Origin: Clostridia bacterium
GTDB lineage: Bacteria > Bacillota > Clostridia > Oscillospirales > Acutalibacteraceae
NCBI GenBank assembly: GCA_017425745.1
Contig: JAFOXT010000058.1
Coordinates: 1 to 5,389, forward strand
Length of the DNA: 5,389 bases
Direction of reading: 5' to 3'
Below are positions 5,309 to 5,389 of the stretch, piece after piece. Numbering within the stretch: the stretch's first letter is position 1; each line of letters opens with the position of its first letter. Under the pieces are notes generated by a model, which ran no database searches, was not told the DNA's origin, and was given only the letters and a program-made list of their open reading frames with translations. A program made the position numbers and the translations under genes.

Positions 5309-5389
5309 TTTTTCACCTCATAAATAATAGTCATTCGCCAAGCCCCCAGTTTGCGGCAGGTGAAAAAGCCCATTGGGCAAAGACCCGCA
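5309..5389 (-). promoter_or_regulatory. Putative S15 autoregulatory leader (pseudoknot over the rpsO ribosome site)
   Basis: In the minus-strand RNA the segment at 5358-5367 (UUUUUCACCU) is perfectly complementary to AGGUGAAAAA at 5309-5318, which contains the rpsO Shine-Dalgarno sequence. Upstream, UGCGG (5385-5389) can pair with CCGCA (5352-5356). The anti-Shine-Dalgarno strand then lies in the loop of that stem, giving an H-type pseudoknot with a one-base junction (5357). A small GCCC-AAU-GGGC hairpin (5368-5378) sits in the first loop. Alternatively, 5337-5339 and 5355-5357 can close a G/C-rich hairpin inside the long-range helix. S15 is known to repress its own translation through structured leaders in several bacteria, including a pseudoknot in E. 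coli. The 5' end is cut by the window edge, and no match to a named RNA family is claimed. Confidence 0.55.

Noticed and set aside
5337..5389. End of a tRNA or other RNA gene at the right edge
   Set aside because: There is no CCA-end acceptor pattern, T-arm GTTCRA motif or anticodon arm. The pairings instead involve the rpsO ribosome site.
1..5389. CRISPR array, insertion sequence, attachment site or toxin-antitoxin pair
   Set aside because: There are no regularly spaced direct repeats, transposase-like frames, terminal inverted repeats of an element or paired small genes in the window.

Overview
The window looks like a piece of a low-to-moderate G+C Bacillota chromosome. It is most likely from the gut-type Clostridia (Ruminococcaceae/Oscillospirales-like). 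The basis is the rpsO-pnp gene order, strong AGGAGG or GAGG-type ribosome binding sites, intrinsic terminators with U-tracts, an ECF-type vitamin transporter subunit, and a surface protein with Ltp repeats. The taxon is an inference from protein style, not a search result.

Layout. Four genes run leftward on the minus strand from the right edge: rpsO (ribosomal protein S15, 5040-5306), pnp (polynucleotide phosphorylase, 2658-4835), an ECF transporter S component (1966-2574) and a cytoplasmic calcineurin-like metallophosphoesterase (983-1936). One gene on the plus strand at the left edge (12-929) converges on them. It encodes a membrane-anchored exported protein with a Thr-rich linker and two C-terminal Ltp-type repeats. 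A strong hairpin at 937-963 separates the converging units. It has a proper U-tract only in the minus-strand direction.

Most of the structure that the genes do not explain lies in the two RNA leaders. Upstream of rpsO, a segment is perfectly complementary over 10 bases to the ribosome binding site and can form an H-type pseudoknot with a neighbouring stem. This is the expected design of an S15 autoregulatory leader. Between rpsO and pnp there is an intrinsic terminator followed by a roughly 72-base imperfect hairpin, which recalls the RNase III-processed hairpin of the E. coli pnp leader. The arm of this hairpin repeats the pnp Shine-Dalgarno sequence, and a reasonable sigma-A promoter match lies inside it.

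Functionally, rpsO-pnp is the conserved translation/RNA-turnover pair. The ECF S component and the phosphoesterase are 29 bases apart and probably co-transcribed, with the pnp-proximal hairpin (2616-2642) as a possibly leaky boundary. No energising ECF genes (ecfA1, ecfA2, ecfT) are present, so the S component probably uses a shared module encoded elsewhere. Apart from the leaders and the Ltp protein, this is ordinary core chromosome. I see no CRISPR array, insertion sequence, tRNA, rRNA or obvious defence system.
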